Translations under genes and position numbers: made by a program
Shown: piece by piece, positions 23,640 to 33,990 of the stretch
How positions within the stretch are numbered: position 1 is the first letter of the stretch
Layout: each line of letters starts with the position of its first letter
Notes under the pieces: generated by a model
The model's input: only the letters and a program-made list of their open reading frames with translations
What the model was told of the DNA's origin: nothing
Databases searched by the model: none
Origin: Epiperipatus broadwayi
Taxonomy: Eukaryota > Onychophora > Udeonychophora > Euonychophora > Peripatidae
NCBI GenBank assembly: GCA_028023455.1
Contig: JAQFVV010012668.1
Span: 434,001 to 498,000, forward strand
Reading direction: 5' to 3'
DNA: 64,000 nucleotides

Positions 23640-24060
23640 ACAAAATTTTTGAATACCATTATTTTATTTTATTCTGATTTTACTAAGACCTTCTGCATTC
23701 AGACTGACAGTTGTAGCCAAGGAATTGGAGTTTATTTCAGATTTTGAAAAATAACCAACAATGAATTCTTTATTTTATCAATAGACTATTAAGATGCCCC
23801 AAGCTGATTTATACGGTCATGGAAAATAAGGCATTACAATAGTGTTGGTTTTTCAGAGGTTCAGATAATTTTTATTGGGTCATGAGGTCATAAAAACCTC
23901 AAATTTCTAAACCATAAATAGCTATCTAACTAATAGTTTATTGGTCCCATGGAATATGATTCAGTATTGTGTAGGATTAGAAGACATCATCACTGATATA
24001 TTGAGTCAAATCCTACCTAGTTCAATCAACAACATTGATGTGTTGATGATATTCATATTA
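23640..24060 (+). pseudogene. Gypsy RNase H domain (broken)
   Basis: The frame reads FCIQTDSCSQGIGVYF, with the first RNase H Asp at 23,706-23,708, matching the gypsy pattern I-TDAS--GIG-VL. A later piece EDIITDILSQILP (near 23,980-24,020) matches the N--ADALSR-P phrase that closes this domain. Intervening sequence is frameshifted. Confidence 0.6.
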
Positions 24061-24239
24061 CTGCTCTGAATCTAGTGACAGATGAATCAGTGGAAGAAAA
24101 ATTACTGATGTTACTGTTACTCCAAAAAAATAACCTAAATATAAAGAAATAAAATATTTAAAAAAAAATAAAAGTGCATCTAAAGTTGAGGTCAAAGAAA
24201 CATGGGAAAATATCAGATCTCAATACAAGATTATTTAAA

Positions 24240-24860
24240 ATAAAGTCTTGAAACAGTAAGTGATGGTAGATAAGAAGTATATCTCTAAAATACAAAAAGA
24301 ACCAATGGTGTGTGGAGCAGCTTTTTTTTGCATTGGTTATTTTATTGGCCAAGAATGTATGCTAGCAATGTTTTGGTATTGTCATTGTGAGGTATGTGCA
24401 AAAATCCAATCTGCAAATAAATCCTATGCAGTAGAGACTCAATTTATAATAGCTTAGAGGCCTAATGAATTATTGGCCATTGATTATTATGGGTCCTTAC
24501 CAGTACTTCAAGTCAATGCAAAGAATATTATCAAGATGCTGGAAAATCCCTATTGTGGTTAAGACTAAGGCTATCATCACTGATCATAGCATTCCCTTTG
24601 AGTTTGCAGAGTGGATTTGATGAGTTACCAAAAATCACATCAATTATACATTAACTTTGATACACAACCCCCAGTCTAAGCCCCATAAACAGGTTATGAA
24701 AGAGATGGGAAGATTATTAAGAGTGGATGTTAATGATAATCATCAAGCATGGGTAAAGTATATCAAGCAAATAGCAAACTATATAAATTGGGAATGTGGA
24801 ATGAGATCCACTGGTTTTTGATCTACTTGGCTTGCATTTTGGTAGACATGCCCCAATTCT
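24240..24860 (+). pseudogene. Gypsy integrase (broken, internally deleted)
   Basis: An open segment at 24,260-24,457 ends with CHCEVCAKIQ, the CxxC half of the HHCC zinc-binding motif. After a TAG the same frame gives LLAIDYYGSLPV, with the first catalytic Asp near 24,482. The second, AIITDHSIPFEF, has its Asp at about 24,582. Only about 33 residues separate them, whereas this class usually has 50-60, so a stretch of some 25 codons appears deleted. HNPQSKPHKQVMKEMGR follows where the Glu-containing segment belongs, but the usual Glu is not clear. Confidence 0.65.
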
Positions 24861-25260
24861 CATAGATTCCATGGATGGTGATACCTAAAAACATTAAGAC
24901 AGAGGGTGATCAAGAAATGCTATATTATATTAAAGTAAAAAATGGAAATTAAGGCAGCACAATTCTCTATATGTGTTCAATTTATTGGAGATAAAGTTAT
25001 TGTGAAAGCTCTAAATGTCAGTCTCCCAGAGAAGTATAGTTTTATAAAATTCAAAAACCTTTATGAGGGTCCATATAAAATTATAAAAAGGCATGGTGAG
25101 AAGTCTGATAAAAAAATGGAAAAGGAATTACAGGGTTATACAAGACCCACATTTTAAAACTCATCAAACTCATTATGATGAATTGGAAGGGGGTATTGGA
25201 ATTGATGGGTTGACACTTAGGAGCTGCTAAGGATCTACAGAATGATAATATGTTGGTGTG

Positions 25261-26366
25261 CATTGTTGGGATGTCAGAGTGCTTAATAGTGTTGAATTAT
25301 TCATATACAATTTGTTTCAAGAGAATTTTGGTGGCACTGGATGGCGGTGATTTATATCTGTCATGAACAGCATTTTTGTTTGATAGAAGACCATTTCATA
25401 TTCTACATAGTTTCATATCTTAGATAGACAGTCAAGAAATTCCTGATTCTTCCAAGCTAACCAATATAATCTCTATAAAATAATCATTATATTGGTTAGA
25501 TTGTTATAGTAGATGACCCTGATTTGCCCCATATATCTTGATATTATTCTATAACACAGACTCTCACTGTAACAGTATTTTAAATATTTTCAGGAGTATA
25601 CATCTGCAGGTTTTGGTCATGAGTTTTAAAGTGGATCTGAAGATTGAGATACACAAGAGTTTTTATAGAAATCAACAGTAATCAAACTTACCAGTATCAT
25701 AAAGTGATTAAATAAGAAAACCTTTTTTTAACAAAAAAAAAAAAAAGAGAGAGAGAAAAATGATTATATGATCTTACTTAATTTAATGAATAAAAAAAGT
25801 GGATCAAGATAGATTAGACCCTATAACTATTTTTGTTTATTTTAGTAAGGGTGTATATACTAGAACTTTATGATATATGGATTTGAATCATTCAATGTTG
25901 AATATTACTAAAAGTTAAAAAAAAAACAAAAAAACATTTTCTTTAATAGGAAAATAAAGAACATTTTAAGTTCTTTTTTTAAACATGTATAATTAATGAT
26001 GTAAAGTGATATAAAATATAGTAAAGTCCTGTATGGCTATATATATTATTCAACAAAATATTTATGCTTATTAAACTTAAAAAAAAAGAAGAAAAGAAAT
26101 AGATAATAATAAATTTGAAACATTTTTTTTTTTTTTATATTTAATTTTTTTTTTCTCTCCTTGTGAAGTTTATCTTTATTATTAGCAATAAACAGATTTA
26201 TAATAATATTACAGATCTGGTAAGTTATTTTTTTATATATATAAAAACAAAATAATAAATTAAGTTGATTTATGTGAATCATGTCCAGCATATTCAGAAA
26301 GTATTGGCTATAAAAATGCATGTGGCTTTATGTATTCGCACTCTTTTTGTTTATTATCTTCTGCAG
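25261..26366. other. Possible 3' LTR and AT-rich spacer
   Basis: Follows the putative polypurine tract of the gypsy element. Contains a 14-bp inverted repeat (CTAACCAATATAAT at about 25,458 and its complement ending near 25,500). Beyond 25,700 it is low-complexity AT-rich DNA. The minus-strand frame at 26,046-26,321 is low complexity and unlikely to be a gene. Confidence 0.4.
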
Positions 26367-26543
26367 CTGCTGATGTGGAATTAAAAAAAGTAAACCTCTT
26401 ATGAAAAAGGAAAAAAACCCAGATTCAACCATTGATGAAAATTGAAAAATTTCTGCTGATTATCAGCCTAAAATGCAAACTCATGTTTCATATAGAGAGA
26501 TTGAAGAGAATAATTTTTATAATAGAAGAGCGAATATGAACAG
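26367..26543 (+). pseudogene. Exon-like segment with splice-site-like ends but stops in every frame
   Basis: A strong pyrimidine tract and acceptor (TTATTATCTTCTGCAG) precede 26,367, and a donor-like CAG/GTAAAG lies at 26,541-26,549. Inside, one frame has natural-looking composition (DYQPKMQTHVSYREIEENNF, then YNRRANMNR) but contains two TGA codons, and the other frames also stop. Either a decayed exon or chance. The product is not recognised. The frame continues with coding-like debris to about 26,720. Confidence 0.2.
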
Positions 26544-29500
26544 GTAAAGGCTAACTTTTATAAGTATTGACCATATTTTATTCACCAGAGATGTCTGCCA
26601 TTTGCCCACAATGTCTACTTCTGCCAAATATATTATTTAAATAGTAGAGAGGATAAAGAAAGAAGCCCATGTGAAAGCAGTAAGCTTATAGCTGGAGCTT
26701 TATTAGAGTCCAGAGGGACAAACTAAAACATAAATTAGTTATAATATATATAGCATGGGGTGACTAAAAATTATATTAACCATGGAAGTGAACATTAACT
26801 TCTGAATCATGATATTTACGAAAGATGACCCTGGAAATATATGTGTGCACATAATTTTTGTATTCTATCTCTATTTTTATTGATCGCCATATACCAGAAT
26901 AAAAAATATTGTACATACAATGAAATATAAAACTTAAGTTACTTTTAAACTTGATGTGAGAAGTCAGTAATATTATTTATTGTTTATGTTTTATTATGAT
27001 TTTACTTTGTTAATGTTTTATGGGTTTGCATCTAAAAGAAATATATAGTTTCAGTAGTTGGATTTGTGAATAAAAAAAAAGAGATTTATATATTTGTGAT
27101 TAAATTTTTTTTAATGATTATTATTATTATTGTTGAAGTAAAGCTGAAAATGTTCTGTAGATGACGGGGATAATAATTGGGACATTATTGTAACTATTAT
27201 TATTACATTATTAATGTTTTTAATTATAATCTTCTTACTATATATACTAGATAAGTTTTTATCTTCTTACTTTAGCAGTTTGTGAAAATATTCACGACTT
27301 ATTATCAGTGTGTGCGTGAGTAATTTATATCACAAATTATCTAAGATTACCAGCTAGTGTTTATGAGTAAATATTAAGAATCAAGTGGTAACGGAATGCC
27401 ATAGGAACAGAAAATGGCCGACACTTATTGGTTATACATGTTATTTCCTTAATGCATGATCTTTTGGCTAATTACTTATAAAATTATATATATATATAAT
27501 TAGGCTGAGTAAAATAGAATCTAATTATAAAAGAGAATATTAATTAATAAGTAGTACCTTTGGTCAATATATCGAGGTAATGTGTACGTGGGATGTACAC
27601 CAAATACCATGTATATATATACATCTTGTGTTAATAGTTGATCAACAATAATATAATCTATAAATGATGGTAAATTTATAATCGGTGCAATATATTTAAA
27701 GAAGAAACTCTATTATTTTGTCCTATGGTAAACAGATAAAAATATCAGTTTTTTTCTTTCATATATATATTAATTACACAAAATGATGATTAAATAGTGC
27801 CAATATTGGTCAACAAAATTTTCTATAATTGATATTTAGTTATTGTGGAAAAAAGTAGCCAATAATCAATCTTAAAATATTTTATCAGTTCAAACCTGAA
27901 TAAAAAAAATATTTTAAAATTTACAAATGAATGTACACGTAATATACAATTCATTCTTTAAAATTAAGAAACATATAGAGAAAAAAGTTTAAAAATTTCT
28001 GATATGCACACAGAGATTTAATTACAAAAGAACAAATGAGGCAGTCCCATTTAAAAATAAATACAAGTTTTAAGGCTTGAAATTAGAGCAATTGATAAGA
28101 GAGTCTTTCCACACTTTGTTATCAGAGCAATCTTGTACAAAACAGAATGATTAAATTTCAGAATCTCTCTTTAGGCACATGATTAGAGCTTCTTTTGAAA
28201 TATTTTTATTTCGTTTACTCATTAGTCATTTTAGATTTGACATATTTTAAACTTTTTGTGAATTCAAAAAAGGAAAAAATAAATTTTAATACGTTGGCAT
28301 AATAAGTCAAAATATGACCAATAATAAATTAATAATAAGGAGTGGCAATTTTAAAAAAAATATAAGCAAGTATTAAGAATTTTACATCTAAAATAAAGAT
28401 GTGATTGCAAGATTTTCTATTAAAACATATTGGAAATTCTAATAATTATACAATGGTTCTTTTTTTTTTTTTAAAAAAATATTTAGCTTTAGCAAACTGA
28501 ACATTCTGGAATGAAGTTCCGTCACCTTTCCAGCAGCTTAAAACAGATAGATACTCGTTCACTAATAATAGATAGCTCGCTTGGTTGACTGCATACTATA
28601 TCAGTACAATGCTTGGATTTATAGTGTTTTAACAGCAAACAAATTATGACTTTTTATTTCATTTAAAATATTTCTTTAATAAAAAAAATATATTCTAAAA
28701 AAGTACTGTACTTTTATTAGATGATCTCCATTTGCTATTTTAGGTATATAGTTTCCTAACCTGTGTGTGCATTTTTCATTTATTGTCCATTTCTCAATGG
28801 ACGAGATGCTTTTTTTATGTTAAAGAAAATATTTTTAATTATAAAGCTTTTTAAATAAAGATCCTAAAATCATTGGAAAAGTAATTGAGATCAGTGAAGT
28901 TAATCCATAGCACTGCAGAGCTTTAACACTACCAAGAAAAAATTAATTATTAAATTATGCTTGAAAATATCAATAATATAACAATCATTCAATATTTTGC
29001 ATAATTATTATGTAAATACAACTAATTAAATCATTTTTAAAAATAATAATTTTAAGCATTACTTGAGATTCTATTCAAAGGTGTTGCTAATTATATCAGT
29101 AGCAGAGATATCATATTAGGTGAATTTCAGCCACTAATTGGAGCTACTTGCTGCTACAGTGTCAGTAGTTATTTGAGTATGAGATGTTTATGTATTCTGA
29201 GTTCTCTTCAGAGCGAATATATTTTTATTATTTTCATATAGGATGAGCAATAAAATAGTTTTTTTATTTATTGTAATTAATCTTAATAAATTAAATGTTA
29301 GTGTTGAAAATATATATATAAATATTTTTCCAAATTGAAATAAAAAATAAAGATTGATCTATTCTAGATATTATTCATCAAATAGTATTTTGTAAAAATA
29401 AAAATTACATTAGATCTTTTAACAATGATTGGTATGGAAAAATAAAATGTTATGTGGTTGCCAATTAAAAATACTCTGTTTTGTTTTCCTTGCTTACTTT

Positions 29501-29688
29501 TAGGTGGCAATACTATATTTATAATAAAGAATGGTGCTTAAAAATTTCACAGGCTGCCACTGCCACTGGTTGAGATGCGACAAGAATTCTTTGTTCTTTT
29601 ATTTTCTATCATACATTCTTAAAAAATTATATATATATATTTAAAATCAAGTAATTAAATAATAGCAGTAACTTTTTCTTTTTTTTTA
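26544..29688. other. AT-rich spacer
   Basis: No sustained frame, RNA gene or repeat boundary that I can support. Short ATT runs near 27,118-27,135 and (TA)n near 27,485-27,498. Confidence 0.55.
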
Positions 29689-29820
29689 ACAGCAATTTCT
29701 TCTCCATATGTCAAAGCATCGACCAGGAAGCAAACCCGCGACAACTGTCTGCAAGCAACTGCTTGCTTGCAAGGCAGCTGCGCTGACCTCTCGGCTACGA
29801 ATGCTTGACAACAATTTCTT
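29689..29820 (-). repeat. tRNA-like insertion with 13-bp target-site duplication
   Basis: The tRNA-like core is 29,716-29,804 on the minus strand. It opens with GCATTCG and closes with TCGATGC, which can pair as a 7-base acceptor-type stem with one mismatch. TAGCCGAGAGG fits the pol III A box and GGTTTGCTTCC fits the B box with two mismatches. A long internal hairpin (GCAAGC-AGTT-GCTTGC) sits where type II tRNAs (Leu, Ser) carry a long variable arm. The insert is flanked by ACAGCAATTTCTT (29,689-29,701) and ACAACAATTTCTT (29,808-29,820), a 13-bp duplication with one mismatch. It is therefore a retroposed tRNA-like sequence or a very short SINE rather than a normal tRNA gene: the anticodon arm does not fold well. 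Confidence 0.6.
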
Positions 29821-30012
29821 TATTGAAATATTTTCATATTTATGCTTTTTTTTCTTATATATTTGTCATATGCATAATATTTCAACTTGCTGTTTCTATA
29901 TATATTAATTCTAATATTCTCATGAATAAATGATGAATTCATAAAATTATTTCTGGGAGCTTCTCTATAATAAAAATATAATACCTAAATAGGGAATGTT
30001 TCAGTACAGTAA

Positions 30013-30360
30013 AAAGTTCTTTCGTCAAGAGCTTCTTCTTTCTCAAATTATAAAAATGTGTGTGGTGAGATTTACTTTGGGCATACTGGAAAACAATTAG
30101 AGGTAAGAGCCAAAGAACATAACAATGGTATTAAAAGAGATGATAGGTCTGTATTATATATTCACTACTTGAAATATGACCATAGAATAGATGCTACAAA
30201 AAGTATTAAATATTTAAATGTCATTAAAGATCCAAAAAGAAGACAAATATATGAAACATATTATATTAAAAATAATTTGACTAATTGTATGAATATTTAT
30301 AAGACTTCTACAAATTTGGTTAATAATTGGTTGATTAAAAATGAATGGAAAATTATATAA
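30013..30360 (+). pseudogene. Penelope-like element GIY-YIG endonuclease fragment
   Basis: The open segment reads NVCGEIYFGHTGKQLEVRAK followed by EHN. Penelope-like elements carry a C-terminal GIY-YIG nuclease with CG-IYIGQTGR-L--R--EH, and the match includes the G-IY-G-TG core, the Arg (VRAKEH) and the following His. About 70 further residues are rich in Lys, Tyr and Asn and end with a TAA at 30,358-30,360. An in-frame TAA at 30,010 closes the open segment upstream, and no RT domain is visible before it, so this is a 5'-truncated copy, the usual state of these elements. A lone GIY-YIG gene is the less likely alternative. Confidence 0.65.
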
Positions 30361-30620
30361 GATGATATATATATATATATATAATTGTATAAAAATACAT
30401 GTAATATTGTTTGACATATTGTTATGATATAGTCAATTGTTTTGTAATTATTCAATTTATGTATGAGGGTTTTGATTTGTTTTAATTATATATATATTAT
30501 TATTGTTGTTTTAATTCCATTATTGGACACTGGATGGTTTTATGTCAGGTGATTTGTTAACGTCAAATAGATTTGTAACATTTGAAAAGGGCACCAAAGC
30601 GAGGTGCTCAAAAAAAGCTT
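30361..30620 (+). other. Probable 3' untranslated end of the Penelope-like fragment
   Basis: Follows the GIY-YIG stop. Contains (TA)n and (TAT)n tracts and a compact hairpin GGGCACC-AAAGCGA-GGTGCTC (30,589-30,609), 7 bp with one G-T pair, that stands out in AT-rich sequence. I looked for a hammerhead ribozyme core (CTGATGA...GAAA), known from this element class, and did not find one. Confidence 0.35.
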
Positions 30621-30985
30621 TTTATGTATAAAATTATTATATAGCTGTTGTAAAGCATTATTATTTTCTGATTATTATTTTGTGGAAGAGCAGCAGCATA
30701 AGGATTTTTATTCATTTCCAATTTTGATGAATGAAAATCAAAGCATTCAAATATTCAGGGGATTTGTTGTAAATTAATGCCAAATAGTTTCAATGATAAA
30801 TCTGATAAAATTTCACATAAAAAATACTTCCTATGGATTTCTATGGACATGAAAGTTGTACTCTAAAAAATGAATGGCAAAAAAAGTACTGATGCTTTTG
30901 AATTATTGTACAAACAGAAAAAGAAAAAGAGAATGAGAGAGGAGATGGGGGGAGTTAGCTAAAAATAAATAAAAAATAAATAATT

Positions 30986-30997
30986 AAAACTGAACAA
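30986..30997. repeat. 5' target-site duplication of the LINE
   Basis: AAAACTGAACAA, repeated exactly at 37,009-37,020. The leading A residues at the 3' side could belong to the poly(A) tail, so the certain part is CTGAACAA plus adjacent A. Confidence 0.85.
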
Positions 30998-31261
30998 CAC
31001 TCCCCCTGGTGGCTTTCCGGAAGTGACAATCTAAGCAAATCATTCAATATTAAAAGACTAAATTATTATAGTTTTTTGAATTTTTTTTACCTACGGAGAG
31101 GTGGAGGTGATCAGGTAAACATTTTAACTTTTGTATTTATTAACTAAAATATAGAATGGACAGGGCACTCAATTTTCTTGATCAGAAAATACAGAAGCCA
31201 AACAGAATTTATGAGATGACATAGCGATCATAACGTTAGAAAAGTATTTAATAAGCGTAAC
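30998..31261 (+). promoter_or_regulatory. LINE 5' untranslated region
   Basis: Begins with the least AT-rich stretch of the element (CTCCCCCTGGTGGCTTTCCGG region) and runs to the first ORF1 ATG. LINE 5' UTRs usually hold an internal promoter. No specific promoter motif is identified here. Confidence 0.5.
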
Positions 31262-32992
31262 ATGAGCCCTCAAAAAGAAACAATAGAAAATACTTCCAGT
31301 AAAACCAATCAAGCCAACTTCTTCCGTAATGAAACCGTTTTAAACCAAATTTTTGACAAAGAATTAATATTACAAGCTCCCTTTGGAGATATAAATAAAA
31401 ATGCAAAGCCTCAATCTCTTTCCGACAAATTTACATTGTCATAACAAAGTAGTCAAAAAAATATAGACTTGTTTTCCAATACGATAAACCGTGATTGAAG
31501 TTACAGCCAAGCACTAAATGTACAAAAACCTTATCAACTAGAATTTCCCAGTCTTAAACCCAACTCCGACATAGAAAGATTATAGTTCTGTAATAACACA
31601 ATGTTAATCCATAATATAAGTTTTAACAGTCAATTGCAAAACACATTAAGTCCAACAATTCAAACAAGCAACCAATCATATGCGACAGCGCTTAGCAAAA
31701 ACAAAACTAAAACTACAAGTTTAATAACAGGTGAATCTACCACACAATCAAACAAGCTCGATTTTGTGGAAGATGAATATTACTTACCCAACAATAAAAA
31801 ACATAGATCTCAAGCATTTCCTCAAAACTCATGAACAACCATGAATAATTATCATGAGATAAGCCAGGAATTTAATTCCAGAATACCTCCACTTTTGTTC
31901 AACTCTTTCTAATGATTACTGCAACTTGTTCACATTCTCTACAGATGACTTTTTTGAGCTCATCAAAAGTCAACAATTAAGTGACTCAGTAAAAAGAATA
32001 TATCACCATCTGAACAAAAGATACTTAGTAATAGAGTTTTACAATATATTACAAAAAGAACAATTTAAAAGAAACCAACTTTACCTTAAAAATAGATATC
32101 TCATAAAAATAGACATGAACAAACCCAGAATTATTCATGGATTAGCACGAAATTGCTATCTAAATTTTAATCAAAATGACTAGCTAAATTTGGAAATATT
32201 ACAAATTTCAAATTCATAACAGAAAAGAGAACAGGCATTGAACTGCCCTCAAACAGTGCAGCTTTCTCACTTAAATTAAACCCATATTATTCTCCACTAG
32301 ACATTCCTGTTACACTAGAGGAAGCAAAATGTCCAATTTTCATCTCGATTCTAGGTGTATAGCCTGTGTTTCAGCTGTGGGGAACGTACTCACCTTCTAA
32401 AGGCATGTCCAAAAAGAGTATGTGCACACTGCAATTTAAATATGTCTAGAAATCATAAATGTCCACAAAAAGCTTTAAACCCTCAATTCATATCAATTCA
32501 ACAGACAACTAATACAAGCAATAATGAACAAGATCAAGTCAATAAAGACAGTATTGAAATCTCACAAACCTTAACAGATACCATAACCCAAGAGAAAATA
32601 AAAGAAGGCTGTGGGAACAGTATTACATTGCAACATACACACACAGCTTCCGAAAACCATACAACTGGTTCAAAACATAAAATAGTAGAAACACAGACAC
32701 ATCAAGAACAACAAACAATAATTAAGCAACAAATACCAAAACAATCATCATCTCTACAAACTAATCTGAAAGGGTCAAACAATACCGAACAACAGAAGAA
32801 AAACACAAGATTCATCTAAATCACAGCATGATGAAACAACCAACTCAATTGCAGAATCTGATCTTGATGCCACCTACTCTCAAAACTCTTCAAACAGAAG
32901 CATTCAAAAGTAGAAGTAAGAAAGAAAAGAAGAGAACAAAAAGAAATGAGTCTCAGAACAGCTCAACAGAGAACCAATCTACAGATTCATAA
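31262..32992 (+). pseudogene. LINE ORF1: RRM-like region and CCHC zinc knuckles (broken)
   Basis: ORF1 proteins bind element RNA in the ribonucleoprotein. The first part (31,262-31,834) keeps one frame despite TAA, TGA and TAG stops and is polar and low in structure, with SYSQAL and SYATAL phrases. From about 31,926 the frame shifts. A segment RYLVIEFYNILQKEQF followed in another frame by KFGNITNFKFITEKRTG has the spacing and fG-I motif of an RRM-like fold. At 32,355-32,819 (154 residues) CFSCGERTHLLKAC is a perfect CX2CX4HX4C knuckle, followed by CAHCNLNMSRNHKC as a second, variant one, then a Gln/Thr/Ser-rich tail. A basic stretch (KKEKKRTKRNE) precedes the TAA at 32,990. At least three frameshifts. 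Confidence 0.75.
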
Positions 32993-33139
32993 GTACAACA
33001 TCTCAAAAAGAAAATATGATCAACTCAAATACAAATTCTCAAAACAAAGCACTAGACCAAGGTCAAACAAAAACAACAGTATCAAATTGAAATATTCTGA
33101 CTCAAACAGCACAAGTTGAGGATCAACTAATCTTATTGA

Positions 33140-33990
33140 ATGATGAGTTCTCAGAAGAATAAAGCAATCTCTACACCTATACATAACCAAACAATGCATT
33201 TAAAAATTGCAGGAATTAATGTGAGGGGGCTCAATTCACTGGATCGGGTACATGCAATCAAAAACTGGTTGAACAAATCAAACTTACACATTGTATGTTT
33301 TTCCGAGACCAAGCTACATTTTCAGTCCAATATTAAAATATAGCAATTAATGCAACAACATGGTTATTTCCATATTCTACCCTTGAATACTGCTTCTTCT
33401 GAAATGGCATTCCTAATCAATAAAAATCTGGAATATCAGCAACTAAGAACTCTACACATTAGCAAAGAACTTCTATTTATTAATATTACTATTAATAATA
33501 ACCCCATAATCCATTATCTACCCTTGAATACTGCTTCTTCTGGAGTGGCATTCCTAATCAATAAAATCAGGAATATCAGTAACTAAGAACTCTACACATT
33601 AGCAAAGAACTTCTATTTATTAACATTACTATTAATAATAACCCCATAAACATAATTTACCTTTATCTCAAAAATGATACTAAATTCATACAGTGATTAA
33701 TAAAATCAATGCCCTGCTTTTATCCAATACTTCACCCTCAATCTGCTTTGGGGATTTAATATGACCTATCATCGGTTTACTAACAAATACCTCCATATAT
33801 TCAACAAAGTTTTGCTATGTGCAGAAGAATTCTTTCCTCCTCAATCATTCTCATTTTATACACAACACAAGGAATCACTAATTGATCTTCTCCCAAACTT
33901 CATTATAACCTGCATGCCAAGCTGCAATTAGTGCCATTCTCAGACCATCTTGCTATAAAAATCTCGCTACAACTAGACACCAACATGATA
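33140..33990 (+). pseudogene. LINE ORF2 APE-type endonuclease domain (broken, with internal duplication)
   Basis: This domain nicks target DNA to prime reverse transcription. It starts MMSSQKN and gives LKIAGINVRGLNSLDRVHAI (Asn of the N-terminal motif) and then VCFSETKL with the catalytic Glu. A TAG follows KI at 33,341. A 141-bp tandem duplication (33,377-33,517 and from 33,518) repeats the LPLNTASS...FLINK strand region. Near 33,758 GGGGATTTAAT is one base short of encoding the GDFN motif. The domain closes with FSDHLAIKI (the SDH motif, 33,934-33,960) in yet another frame. All main motifs of an APE-like nuclease are therefore visible in order, but in three frames. Confidence 0.75.
33377..33655 (+). 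repeat. In-frame 141-bp tandem duplication inside the endonuclease
   Basis: Unit 1 is 33,377-33,517 and unit 2 starts at 33,518. Both begin CTACCCTTGAATACTGCTTC and share long identical blocks such as AACTAAGAACTCTACACATT. The period is 141 bp, exactly 47 codons. Unit 2 has a one-base loss (AATAAAATC against AATAAAAATC) that shifts the frame, plus a few substitutions. Confidence 0.9.

Larger units (their letters stand above)
22140..25260 (+). mobile_element. Decayed gypsy-type LTR retrotransposon, pol region
   Basis: The order protease, reverse transcriptase, RNase H, integrase on one strand over about 3 kb is diagnostic of the Ty3/gypsy class. Frames change repeatedly and stops are frequent, so the copy cannot be functional. 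No convincing 5' LTR is seen. After the integrase a purine run (GGAAGGGGG at about 25,183-25,191) could be the polypurine tract, with the 3' LTR following from about 25,192 into the AT-rich DNA. A matching upstream LTR was looked for by eye and not found. Confidence 0.8.

Noticed and set aside
24158-24352. Minus-strand frame of 64 residues
   Set aside because: Shadow of the plus-strand gypsy integrase region.
30361-30900. Hammerhead ribozyme associated with the Penelope-like fragment
   Set aside because: No CTGATGA...GAAA core found in the region.
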